A stretch of 64,000 bases of DNA from Actinoplanes ianthinogenes. Its GTDB lineage: Bacteria > Actinomycetota > Actinomycetes > Mycobacteriales > Micromonosporaceae. Made by a program: the position numbers and the translations under genes. Below are positions 31,744 through 39,693 of this stretch, one piece after another (positions within the stretch are counted from its first letter, which is position 1; every line of letters starts with the position of its first letter). The notes below the pieces were generated by a model. The model was given only the letters and a program-made list of their open reading frames with translations, made no database searches and was not told the origin of the DNA. Location: NCBI RefSeq assembly GCF_018324205.1, contig NZ_AP023356.1, forward strand, positions 9,740,501 through 9,804,500, read 5' to 3'.

Positions 31744-32361
31744 GTGGTCGTGAGGGTGCTCCGTTACGGCGATCGGGCGCTGCTGGTGGACCTCGAGTCC
31801 GGCGCGGTCCCGCCCGCCGCGCTCGCCCGGGCCTGCCGTGCCCAGGTCGACGGATTGCTGGACGCCACGCCCGCCGCGCAGACCGTCCTGCTCACGCTCG
31901 ACACCCGGACCGATCCGTCCGAGGTCCGCCGGCAGCTCGCCGGCCTGCGGTTCGACGGGGAGACCAGTGTGCAGGCGGCACGGCTCGCCCGGATCGCGGT
32001 GCGTTACGACGGGCCGGACCTCGCGGAGGTCGCGCGGCTGACCGGGCTGACACCGGACGAGGTGGTCCGGCGGCACACGAGCGGCACCTGGGAGGTGGCG
32101 TTCGGCGGGTTCGCGCCCGGGTTCGCCTATCTGGTCGGCGGCGACCCGGCCCTGGCCGTGCCCCGCCGCGACGAGCCGCGCACGTCGGTGCCGGCCGGGT
32201 CCGTGGCGCTGGCCGGGCGATACAGCGCGGTCTATCCCCGCCCGTCGCCCGGCGGCTGGCAGCTGATCGGGACGACGTCGGCGCCGCTGTGGGACCTCGA
32301 CCGCGAGCCACCCGCCCTGCTCCAGCCGGGCGACCGGGTCCAGTTCGAGGTGGCGGCGTGA
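31744..32361 (+). CDS. pxpB: 5-oxoprolinase subunit PxpB (KipI family)
   Basis: The 205-residue protein is a full-length KipI/PxpB. It starts VLRYGDRALLVDL and carries the signature GFAPGFAYLVGGDPALAVPRR-x-x-PRTSVPAGSVALAG, ending YPRPSPGGWQLIGTT. With PxpC and PxpA it forms the bacterial ATP-dependent 5-oxoprolinase that converts pyroglutamate to glutamate; the Bacillus KipI was first known as a KinA inhibitor. GTG 31744 was used; GTG 31750 is an alternative. It overlaps pxpC by 4 bp (GTGA). PxpA is not in the window next to it. Confidence 0.92.
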   Translation: MVVRVLRYGDRALLVDLESGAVPPAALARACRAQVDGLLDATPAAQTVLLTLDTRTDPSEVRRQLAGLRFDGETSVQAARLARIAVRYDGPDLAEVARLTGLTPDEVVRRHTSGTWEVAFGGFAPGFAYLVGGDPALAVPRRDEPRTSVPAGSVALAGRYSAVYPRPSPGGWQLIGTTSAPLWDLDREPPALLQPGDRVQFEVAA

Positions 32362-33209
32362 TCGAGGTGCTCGCGCCGGGACCGCTGGCGACGATTCAGG
32401 ACCTCGGCCGGCCCGGGTTCGCCGCGGTCGGCGTCGGCCGCTCGGGCGCGGCGGACCGGGCCGCCCTCACCCTCGCCAACCGCCTGGTGGCCAACCCCGA
32501 CGACGCGGCGGCCGTGGAGAGCCTCCTCGGCGGCCTCACCGTGCGGGCCCTGCGCCAGGTCTGGATGGCGGTCACCGGAGCACCGGCGCCCGCCACCGTG
32601 GACGGCACCCCGGTGGGCCACCATTCGCTGTTCACCCTGCGAGCCGGCCAGCGGCTGCGGCTCGGCTCGCCGCCCAGCGGCCTGCGCACCTACCTGGCGG
32701 TTCGCGGCGGCATCGACGTGCCCCCGATTCTCGGCTCCCGCAGCCGCGACACCCTGTCCGGCATCGGCCCGGACCCGCTGACCGAGGGCACCGTGCTCCC
32801 CGTCGGCCCGGAGCCCTCGGCCTGGCCGGTGACCGACCTGGCGCCGGTCGCCCCACCACCCAGCGGACCGGTGACCCTGCGCGCGATCCGGGGCCCCCGC
32901 GACCGGTTCCTCGTCGATCCCCGCGCGCTCCAGCGAGACGGCTGGGTCGTCGGCACCCGGACCGACCGGATCGGCATGCGCCTGACCGGGAACACCGTCG
33001 CGGTCGACGCGGCCGCCGGGAGCATTCCCAGCGAGGGCCTGACCCGGGGCGCCATCCAGCTGCCACCGGGCGGCGAGCCCGTGGTGTTCCTGGCCGATCA
33101 CCCGACGACCGGCGGCTACCCGGTGGTCGCCGTGCTGCTGGACGCCGACGTGGACCGGGCGAGCCAGCTACGCCCTGGCCAGCCGGTCCGGATCACGCTC
33201 ACGGACTGA
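32358..33209 (+). CDS. pxpC: 5-oxoprolinase subunit PxpC (KipA family)
   Basis: The 283-residue protein is a typical PxpC: IEVLAPGPLATIQDLGRPG at the start, GRSGAADRAALTLANRLV, the strand YLAVRGGIDVPPILGSRSRD, and the C-terminal SEGLTRGAIQLPPGGEPV and TTGGYPVVAVL signatures. The C-terminal half carries the active-site region of the PxpBC complex. GTG 32358 overlaps the stop of pxpB, so they are translationally coupled, as in most genomes. The PxpA (LamB/YcsF) subunit would be needed for 5-oxoproline cleavage. Confidence 0.93.
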   Translation: MIEVLAPGPLATIQDLGRPGFAAVGVGRSGAADRAALTLANRLVANPDDAAAVESLLGGLTVRALRQVWMAVTGAPAPATVDGTPVGHHSLFTLRAGQRLRLGSPPSGLRTYLAVRGGIDVPPILGSRSRDTLSGIGPDPLTEGTVLPVGPEPSAWPVTDLAPVAPPPSGPVTLRAIRGPRDRFLVDPRALQRDGWVVGTRTDRIGMRLTGNTVAVDAAAGSIPSEGLTRGAIQLPPGGEPVVFLADHPTTGGYPVVAVLLDADVDRASQLRPGQPVRITLTD

Positions 33210-33235
33210 GCCGTCCGGTTGCGACCGACGTCGTC

Positions 33236-33246
33236 GAAGCGCTTAA
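33236..33246. promoter_or_regulatory. LacI-type operator candidate upstream of the CE2-like esterase
   Basis: GAAGCGCTTAA contains a perfect AAGCGCTT palindrome with the central CG of LacI-family sites. It is 41 bp before the esterase start. Such sites often mediate sugar-responsive control of secreted carbohydrate-active enzymes. Confidence 0.45.
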
Positions 33247-33286
33247 ATCGACTCTGGCCAATGCTACGAAGATCGGAGCGAAGACC

Positions 33287-34393
33287 ATGAGACGTACGGC
33301 CCTGCGCCGGCTCGCCACCCTCGGCGCCGCCGTCCTCCTCAGCACGCCCTTCGCCACGCCGGTCCGCGCCGCCACCACAGTCCAGCGCCAGGTGCACACC
33401 GCCGGCCGGGTCACCGGCCTCGGCGCCGGCGCGGGATTCACCTGGCCCGGCGTCTACTTCGAGGGCCGGTTCCGGGGCACCAGCGTCGGCCTGGCGCTCG
33501 ACGACGCGGTCAACGACTACGACGTCCAGGTCGACGGCGGCGCCCCCACCACGCTCGTCACCCCCGGCGACACCACCCACTGGATCACCGGGCTGCGGGC
33601 GGGCGCTCATACCGTACGGATAGCCAAACGGACCGAAAGCCCCTGGGACCTGGCGGTGTTCCGCGGTCTGGTCGCCGGTCCCGGCGGCCGGATCCTGAGC
33701 CGGCCCGCGGCCCGGCACCGGCAGATCGAATTCATCGGCGACTCCTGGACCGCCGGCTACGGCGACATGTCGACCAGCCGCGACTGCTCCGGCGACGGGG
33801 TGCTCACCCGCAACAGCAACGCCGACCAGGCCTTCGGCCCCCGGACCGCCCGGTCCCTGGGCGCCGATTACCAGGTCAACGCGTGGTCGGGCATCGGCAT
33901 GGTCCGCAACTACAACGGCAGCAGCCCCGGCACCGACTACCGCACCTACTACGACCGCGCGTTCCAGGCGGTCGACGAGACACCGTGGCGGCGGCCCCCG
34001 TCCTGGCACCCGCAGGTGATCGTGATCGGCCTGGGCATCAACGACTTCTCGACCGCGCTGAACCCGGGCGAGAAGTGGGCCGACGAGGCCGCCCTGGCCG
34101 CCGACTTCCGGACCGCATACCAGGGCTTCCTCGACAAGCTGCGGGGCATCTACGGCCCGGCCGCCTACTTCGTGCTGACCTATCCGGACCTCAGCTACCG
34201 GACGACGGCCCTCGCCGACTCGATCCAGCAGATCGTCGCGGAGCGCGGTGACCGGGTGCGGGCGCTCTATTACGACAACAACGCGCTGGGCCTGGACCTG
34301 CTCGGCTGCGACTGGCATCCGTCCCTGCACGACCACGCGATCCTGGCCGGCACCCTCACCGCGGCACTGCGCACCCTGCCGGTGAAGTGGTGA
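33287..34393 (+). CDS. Secreted SGNH/GDSL esterase, carbohydrate esterase family 2-like
   Basis: The 368-residue protein has a signal peptide (RRTALRRLATLGAAVLLST, cleavage after about A29). A beta-sandwich N-domain follows (about 35-140) and then an SGNH hydrolase domain. Catalytic motifs are FIGDSWTAGYGD (Ser near residue 150), VIGLGINDF near 245, and DWHPS near 344 with the Asp-His pair. The order jelly-roll then SGNH matches CE2 acetyl-xylan/galactoglucomannan deacetylases. It would act outside the cell on plant polysaccharide. The promoter region contains a LacI-like palindrome. Confidence 0.9.
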   Translation: MRRTALRRLATLGAAVLLSTPFATPVRAATTVQRQVHTAGRVTGLGAGAGFTWPGVYFEGRFRGTSVGLALDDAVNDYDVQVDGGAPTTLVTPGDTTHWITGLRAGAHTVRIAKRTESPWDLAVFRGLVAGPGGRILSRPAARHRQIEFIGDSWTAGYGDMSTSRDCSGDGVLTRNSNADQAFGPRTARSLGADYQVNAWSGIGMVRNYNGSSPGTDYRTYYDRAFQAVDETPWRRPPSWHPQVIVIGLGINDFSTALNPGEKWADEAALAADFRTAYQGFLDKLRGIYGPAAYFVLTYPDLSYRTTALADSIQQIVAERGDRVRALYYDNNALGLDLLGCDWHPSLHDHAILAGTLTAALRTLPVKW

Positions 34394-34417
34394 TCCCCGT
34401 CCGGGCATGATGCACGG

Positions 34418-34864
34418 ATGATCACGGTACGTCGCGCCACCGCCGAGGACCTGCCCGAGGTGGCCACCCTGTTCGCCGGTTATCTCGACTTCTATCAGCG
34501 CCCGGCGCCCCGGGACACCATCCTCGCCTTCCTCCGCGAGCGGCAGGAGCGCACCGAGTCCGTCGTGCTGCTGGCCCGCACCGAGGACGGCGAGCCGGCC
34601 GGGATCGTCAACATCTACCCCACCTTCTCCTCACTGTCGATGGCGCCGGTGTGGACACTCAACGACCTGTTCGTCGCCCCGGCCGCCCGGCGCAGGGGCG
34701 TCGGGCAGGCCCTGGTGCGCGCCTGCGCCGCCGAGGCCCGGGCGGCCGGCGCGATCGGCGTGCAGTTGCAGACCGCGCCGGACAACGAGACGGCGCAGGC
34801 GCTGTACCGCTCCGAGGGCTTCGAGCCGGACACCTTCAGCGCCTACTACCTGACCCTGCACTGA
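34418..34864 (+). CDS. GNAT-family N-acetyltransferase
   Basis: The 148-residue protein has the GNAT fold. It starts ITVRRATAEDLPEVATLF and has motif A LNDLFVAPAARRRGVGQALV (acetyl-CoA pyrophosphate loop R-R-R-G-V-G) and motif B with ALYRSEGFEPD. The acceptor is unknown. ATG 34418 has weak upstream purines. It is followed by a 40-bp perfect palindrome that should act as its terminator. Confidence 0.9.
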   Translation: MITVRRATAEDLPEVATLFAGYLDFYQRPAPRDTILAFLRERQERTESVVLLARTEDGEPAGIVNIYPTFSSLSMAPVWTLNDLFVAPAARRRGVGQALVRACAAEARAAGAIGVQLQTAPDNETAQALYRSEGFEPDTFSAYYLTLH

Positions 34865-34895
34865 CGGCGCAGGGTGATCCGCTCGGCGACAGCTT

Positions 34896-34935
34896 CTTTT
34901 CGGTACGGCATGAGCGCTCATGCCGTACCGAAAAG
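34896..34935. terminator. 40-bp perfect palindrome (probable bidirectional terminator)
   Basis: The left arm CTTTTCGGTACGGCATGAGC is followed with no spacer by its exact reverse complement (34916-34935). The arms end in A4/T4 runs, giving a U-tract on either strand. It starts 31 bp after the GNAT stop codon. A loop-less cruciform of this length is unusually strong. Confidence 0.7.
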
Positions 34936-35066
34936 CAGTGTCCCTGGTGGATCCGGCTGATCGGCTAGGCTTCCGGCCGTCCTCAGCGAGCCGGGTGGCA
35001 GCCTCGCCATCGGCTCCGAGCTGCGGGCTTGCCGGACTTCTGCGGACCGTCGCCGGGAGGGTGCCC

Positions 35067-35525
35067 GTGCCGGAACTCATCGCCGCCGTCGACACCACGG
35101 TGCTCGTCGACCACGGCACGTTCGACCTGCTCGACGACGGCGGGCCACAACAGGCGGGTGCGGTTGCCGGGGACCGGGCGCGCTGGCTGGCGGCCGGTTC
35201 CAACCTGGTGACCGTGCACAGCGCCGCCGGCTGGGATCACGTCGCCGGGCTGCGCGTCGAGGTGTGGAGCGGTCCCCCGGCGTGGCGGGCCGGCTGGGCG
35301 GACCACCGGGACGCCCTGGTCCGCTTCGACTCCGGCCTGGTGGAGATCAACCCGCTGGTCGAGGCCGGCGACGACGAGGAGGCGCTGGACCTGGCGCCGG
35401 GATCGTACGCGGTGCGGGCCTACGTGGCGGGACGCGACGACCTGCTCGCGGTGCACCACGACCCGGACACGGACCTCGACGGCATCGAACGCTTCCTGAT
35501 CCAGTTCTGGCCCGCCGCGCAGTAG
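35067..35525 (+). CDS. Hypothetical protein, 152 residues
   Basis: Not recognised with certainty. The protein reads as a beta-rich domain: VDTTVLVDHGTFDL at the start, GLRVEVWSGPPAW, GLVEINPLVEAGDDEEAL, then YAVRAYVAGRDDLL and the C-terminal ERFLIQFWP. The FWP end and the conserved-looking Tyr-Arg strand recall small actinobacterial proteins with competence/ComJ-like folds, but this is weak. GTG 35067 with GGGAGG 6 bp upstream was chosen over a longer open frame through the palindrome. It converges on the truncated ArsR. Confidence 0.6.
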   Translation: MPELIAAVDTTVLVDHGTFDLLDDGGPQQAGAVAGDRARWLAAGSNLVTVHSAAGWDHVAGLRVEVWSGPPAWRAGWADHRDALVRFDSGLVEINPLVEAGDDEEALDLAPGSYAVRAYVAGRDDLLAVHHDPDTDLDGIERFLIQFWPAAQ

Positions 35526-35526
35526 G

Positions 35527-35688
35527 TCACATCTCGCGGTACGCATCCCGGTTCGCCGCGTGGAAGACCTGCTGCCACGGCCCGCTCGCCACCTCCAGCA
35601 CGGTCAGCGCGGCCACCGTCTCGGCCATCGGGGACAGCACGAACCGGCTGCCCGCGAGCAGGTCGGCGGAGAGTCTCCAGGTGCCCAT
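35527..35688 (-). pseudogene. N-terminal fragment of an ArsR-family (DUF5937) regulator
   Basis: Only 53 residues remain. They start GTWRLSADLLAGSRFVLSP and continue AETVAALTVLE, the typical N-terminus of actinobacterial ArsR/DUF5937 regulators, which normally run to about 320 residues with a winged helix at the end. The frame stops at 35527 after NRDAYREM, at the point where relatives continue. The HTH is missing, so it cannot bind DNA. It is divergent from an MFS gene, the usual partner. The MFS gene is therefore probably no longer repressed by its cognate regulator. Confidence 0.7.
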
Positions 35689-35748
35689 GACGTTTCGCCT
35701 CCCCGCGAATCGGTGGAGATCGCGGGCCAACTCTCGCACAGTCGGGAC

Positions 35749-36957
35749 GTGCGTACCTACCGGGAGATCTTCGCCCTGCCCGAGTTCCGGGTCCTGTTCC
35801 TGGCTCGCTGCGTGACGACGACGGCCGTCGCGACCGGCAGTCTCGCGCTCGGCGCCACGACATACGCCGGCACCGGTTCGCCGGTGCTGACCGCGCTGGC
35901 GATGTTCGGCGGGCCGCTGATCACGCTGCTCGGGTCGGCCACCGTGCTCAGCGTGTCGGACACGATGGGTCCGCGGCGCGCGTCGACGATCATGCCGGCC
36001 GCGTACGTGGTCGCGTTCGCGGTGCAGGCCCTGCCGGATCTGGCCTGGGGATGGCGGTTCGTCATCCTCGCGCTCCCGCACCTGGTGGGCTCGGCGACGA
36101 GCGGTGCGACGATGCGGCTGCTGCACGAGATCGTGCCCGCGGACGGTTTCGTGCTCGGCCGGGCCAGCCTGAACATCGCGGCCGGGGTGATGCAGGTGGC
36201 CGGATACGGGCTCGGCGGCCTGCTGCTGGTCTGGTTCTCGCCCACCGTCCTCTTCCTGATCGCCGCGGGCAGCGCGGCCGCGGCGACGCTGATCCTCCGG
36301 TTCGGCATCCGGGAGCGCGCGGGCGTGACGTCCGGCAAGGGTGTCGTGGAGCGGACCCGGGAGGTGAACCGGGCGCTGCTGGGCTCACCGGTGACCCGCC
36401 CGCTCTACCTGGCGATGTGGGTGCCGAACGGGTTGATCGTCGGCTGCGAGGCGCTGTTCGTCCCCTACGCGGGCCAGTCCTCCGCCGGCTACCTGTTCGC
36501 GGCGACCGCGGCCGGGATGCTGCTGGGCGACGTGGTGGTGGGCCGGTTCGTCCCGCCCGCGCACCGCGATCGGCTGGCCGGGCCGTTGCGGCTGCTGCTG
36601 GCGGCGCCGTATCTGGGGTTCTGGCTCGCGCCGGCCCCGGCGGTCGCCGTCGTTCTCGGATTCGTCGCGTCGGCCGGGTACGCCGCCTCGCTGCTCTGGC
36701 AGGAGCGGCTCGTCGGCGTGACCGGCGCGGCGATCCGGGGGCAGGCGTTCGGTCTCTGCTCGACCGGGACGATGGTGGGTCAGGCGGTCGGCGCCGGCCT
36801 GGGCGGGGTGCTCGCCGTGCCGCTCGGCGCCCCGCACGCGATGGGTCTGCTCGCGGTGCTGTCGTTGGCTGTCTCGGTGGCGCTGACCCCGGGGCTGCGA
36901 CGCTCAGCCCCGGGCCACGATCGTCAGGGCAGCAGCGCGTTGATGTCCGGCTTCTGA
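35749..36957 (+). CDS. MFS transporter (EntS-like exporter type)
   Basis: The 402-residue protein has 12 membrane helices, with Arg-rich ends of the loops (MGPRRAS between TM2 and TM3, motif A-like). It is of the type usually encoded next to DUF5937/ArsR regulators in actinomycetes and thought to export drugs; no substrate is known. GTG 35749 is favoured, with the helix start RTYREIFALPEFRVLFLARC. The 3' end overlaps the substrate-binding protein gene by 34 bp on the other strand. Confidence 0.87.
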   Translation: MRTYREIFALPEFRVLFLARCVTTTAVATGSLALGATTYAGTGSPVLTALAMFGGPLITLLGSATVLSVSDTMGPRRASTIMPAAYVVAFAVQALPDLAWGWRFVILALPHLVGSATSGATMRLLHEIVPADGFVLGRASLNIAAGVMQVAGYGLGGLLLVWFSPTVLFLIAAGSAAAATLILRFGIRERAGVTSGKGVVERTREVNRALLGSPVTRPLYLAMWVPNGLIVGCEALFVPYAGQSSAGYLFAATAAGMLLGDVVVGRFVPPAHRDRLAGPLRLLLAAPYLGFWLAPAPAVAVVLGFVASAGYAASLLWQERLVGVTGAAIRGQAFGLCSTGTMVGQAVGAGLGGVLAVPLGAPHAMGLLAVLSLAVSVALTPGLRRSAPGHDRQGSSALMSGF

Positions 36958-37880
36958 GTCAGCAACTGGTCGGTGACGGCCAGGTCGGCGAGGGTCTCGA
37001 CGGAGGCGCGGTTCACCTCGGCGGGGAACTTCGGCAGGACGAGGACGGAGCGGACCTCGGGGGCGATCTTCGTGTAGGTGCCGAGGACGTCGCGTACCTC
37101 GTCCGGGTGCGCGTCGGCGTACGTCAAGGATTTCTTCATGGCGTCGGTGAAGCGCCGGACCAGGTCCGGGTTGGCGGCGATCAGCTGCTTCGAGGTGAAG
37201 TACATGGCCACGGTGAGGTCCGGGGCGACGTCCACGTAACTGGACGCGATCTTGCGGGCGCCGGCGGCCACCGCGGCCTGCTGGAACGGCTCGACCACGA
37301 AGATCGCGTCGACGCTGCCCTTCTGGAGCGCCGGGACCTGGTCGGGGAAGGCGAGCTCGGTGAACTTCACCGCGGCCGGGTCGCCGCCGTCCTTGCGGAC
37401 CGAGGCGCGCACGCTGGTCTCGACGATGTTCTTCAGGGTGTTCGCGGCGACCGTCTTGCCGGCCAGGTCCTTGGGCGACTTGATCGGGCTGTCCGCCTTG
37501 ACGAACAGGCCGGCGAAGTCCTTGCCGTCGACGCCGGTCGAGTTGTTGCCGTTCGAGACCACCTTGATCGGCAGGTTCTTGGACGCGCCGAGCAGCAGCG
37601 AGATCGTGTTGCTGAAGCCGAACTGGTACTCGCCGCCGACCACGGCCGGGACGATCGCGGCGCCACCCTGGGCGGTGGTCAGCGTCAGATCGATGTTCTG
37701 CTCCTTGAAGAAGCCCTTCTCCTTGCCCAGGTAGATCGGGGCGACGTCGACGATCGCGATCACGCCGGTGTTGACCTTGTCGAGCTGCCCGGCGGTCGTC
37801 GGCGCCTTCTCGTCGGTGCCGCCGCACCCGGCGGCAAGCAGGATCACTGCGGCGAATGCCGCGAACAGCCTGGAATTCAT
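36924..37880 (-). CDS. ABC substrate-binding lipoprotein, NMT1/SsuA-like
   Basis: The 318-residue protein has a lipoprotein signal with lipobox LLAAGC at residue about 19. The domain is a type II periplasmic-binding fold: APIYLGKEKGFFKEQNIDL near residue 47, QGGAAIVPAVVGGEYQFGF and DLAGKTVAANTLKNIVE. It belongs to the NMT1/THI5/SsuA group, which binds sulfonates, nitrate, pyrimidines or related ligands. No ATPase or permease is next to it, so it must use a remote or shared transporter. ATG 37880 has a normal start; the stop is at the overlap with the MFS gene. Confidence 0.9.
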   Translation of the reverse strand: MNSRLFAAFAAVILLAAGCGGTDEKAPTTAGQLDKVNTGVIAIVDVAPIYLGKEKGFFKEQNIDLTLTTAQGGAAIVPAVVGGEYQFGFSNTISLLLGASKNLPIKVVSNGNNSTGVDGKDFAGLFVKADSPIKSPKDLAGKTVAANTLKNIVETSVRASVRKDGGDPAAVKFTELAFPDQVPALQKGSVDAIFVVEPFQQAAVAAGARKIASSYVDVAPDLTVAMYFTSKQLIAANPDLVRRFTDAMKKSLTYADAHPDEVRDVLGTYTKIAPEVRSVLVLPKFPAEVNRASVETLADLAVTDQLLTQKPDINALLP

Positions 37881-37950
37881 GCACGCAAGGTAGGGCAGTC
37901 ATCCGAGCACGTCAATGAATAGCGGCCACTTTCCGGGGCATGCGGAAGCC

Positions 37951-38754
37951 ATGACGACACCGAGTGAGAACCCGTTCGCCGTGGTCACCGGCGCCTCCAG
38001 CGGCATCGGCTACGAGCTGGCCCGGCAGCTCGCCGAGCACGGCCACGACCTGCTGATCGTCGCCGAGGACGAGGGCATCGAGGAGGCCGCCGCGGACCTG
38101 CGCCGGGACGGGCGCAACCAGGTCCTGGCGGTCCGCGCCGACCTGGCCGGCCGGACCGGCGTGGAGCAGGCGTGGGCGGCCGTGGAGGCGACCGGGCGGC
38201 CGGTCGACGCACTGGCGCTCAACGCCGGCCGGGGCATCGGCGGCGCCTTCGTCGGCGGCACCCCGCTGGAGGCCGAGCTGAACGTCATCGACGTGAACAT
38301 CACCTCGACGGTGCACCTGGCCAAGCTGGCGCTGCCCGGCATGGTCGCCCGCGGGCGGGGCCGGGTGCTGATCACCTCGTCGATCGCGTCCATGATGCCG
38401 GGCACCTATCAGGCGGTCTACAACGCGTCGAAGTCGTTCGTGCAGTCGTTCGCCGAGGCGCTGCGGGCCGAGCTGAAGGACACCGGGGTGACGGTCACCG
38501 CGCTGATGCCGGGGCCGACCGACACGAACTTCTTCCACCGTGCCGAGATGGACGACACCCGGGTCGGCGCCGGCCCCAAGGACGACCCGGCGCAGGTCGC
38601 CGAGCAGGGCATCCGGGCGTTGCTCGACGGCAAGGAGAAGGTTCTCGCCGGATCGGTGAAGACCCGGGCGCAGGCGGTGGCCAGCAAGGTCATGCCGGAC
38701 AGCGCGAAGGCCGAGCTGCACCGCAAGATGGCCGAGCCCGGGTCGGGGAACTGA
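37951..38754 (+). CDS. Short-chain dehydrogenase/reductase (SDR)
   Basis: The 267-residue protein is a classical SDR: VVTGASSGIGYELARQL at residues about 11-27, LNAGRGIGGAF near 90, the Ser-bearing TSSIASMMPG near 140, and YNASKSFVQSFAEAL near 155. It resembles the DltE/YqjQ-like subgroup with an LALNAGxG variation. ATG 37951 has a GGAAGC site. The methyltransferase gene starts directly at the base after the stop codon, so the two are cotranscribed. Substrate unknown. Confidence 0.9.
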   Translation: MTTPSENPFAVVTGASSGIGYELARQLAEHGHDLLIVAEDEGIEEAAADLRRDGRNQVLAVRADLAGRTGVEQAWAAVEATGRPVDALALNAGRGIGGAFVGGTPLEAELNVIDVNITSTVHLAKLALPGMVARGRGRVLITSSIASMMPGTYQAVYNASKSFVQSFAEALRAELKDTGVTVTALMPGPTDTNFFHRAEMDDTRVGAGPKDDPAQVAEQGIRALLDGKEKVLAGSVKTRAQAVASKVMPDSAKAELHRKMAEPGSGN

Positions 38755-39693
38755 ATGGGCGACGACGAGGCGCTGCTGCGGCTCGGGCAGCGGCTGCGCG
38801 ACGACGGCTACCGGTTCACCACGGTCACCCCGGCGACCCACGCGCGGGTGAACCGGCGGCCGGGCAACGAGGTGGCCGGGGACCTGCGGGACGTGTTCGG
38901 GTGGAGCCGGCCGTTCCCGCCCGAGCTGCTGCCGGGTGAGCTGCGCGAGCTGATGCTGGCGGCCGGGGTGGCCGACGAGGGCGGCGTGCTGTGGCGCAGC
39001 CGGGTGCGGTTCTCGACGTACGACGGCGAGCTGTTCGTGCACTCGGCGTTCCCCACCGACGCGCCGGACTCGGTGTTCTTCGGCCCGGACACGTACCGGC
39101 TGATCGATGCCGCCACGGCGTACCTGGAGGGTCGCGAGCAACCGGTCGCCCGGGTGGCGGACATCGGCTGCGGCACCGCGGCGGGCGCGATCGCGGTCGC
39201 GAAGCGAGCGCCGGACGCGCAGGTCCTCGCCGTGGACATCAACGACACCGCGCTGCGCTACGCCCGGGTCAACGCCCGGCTGGCCGGGACCACCGGGGTG
39301 CAGCCGCGCCACGGTGACCTGCTCGACGACGTGGACGGCGCGTTCGACCTGATCATCGCGAACCCGCCGTTCATGGTCGACCCGGCCGGCCGCGCCTATC
39401 GCGACGGCGGCGGCCCGGACGGCAATGATCTGTCCCTGCGCATAATCGACGCCGCGGCGAAACGGCTCGCGGGCGGCGGGGCGCTGGTGCTGTTCAGCGG
39501 CACCGGGATCACCGGCGGCCGGGACCCGCTGCGGGCGGCCGCCGCCGACCGGCTGGCCGGCACCGACCTGACCTGGACCTATCGGGAGGTGGACCCGGAC
39601 GTCTACGGCGAGGAGCTGGAGGGCCCGGCGTATGCCGGGGCGGACCGGATCGCGGTGGTCGTGCTGACCGCCACCCGGTCACTCCCGCAGTGA
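38755..39693 (+). CDS. Class I SAM methyltransferase (HemK/PrmC-like NPPF motif)
   Basis: The 312-residue protein has an N-terminal helical region of about 130 residues and a Rossmann methyltransferase domain. Motif I is VADIGCGTAAGAIAVA near residue 140 and motif IV is IIANPPFMVDPAGRAY near residue 200. NPPF is typical of N- or Gln-directed methyltransferases (HemK, RsmC, RlmG). An RsmC/RlmG-like target (rRNA guanine) or a small molecule is possible. ATG 38755 follows the SDR stop with no gap. The 3' end overlaps the diiron oxidase gene by 15 bp. Confidence 0.87.
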   Translation: MGDDEALLRLGQRLRDDGYRFTTVTPATHARVNRRPGNEVAGDLRDVFGWSRPFPPELLPGELRELMLAAGVADEGGVLWRSRVRFSTYDGELFVHSAFPTDAPDSVFFGPDTYRLIDAATAYLEGREQPVARVADIGCGTAAGAIAVAKRAPDAQVLAVDINDTALRYARVNARLAGTTGVQPRHGDLLDDVDGAFDLIIANPPFMVDPAGRAYRDGGGPDGNDLSLRIIDAAAKRLAGGGALVLFSGTGITGGRDPLRAAAADRLAGTDLTWTYREVDPDVYGEELEGPAYAGADRIAVVVLTATRSLPQ

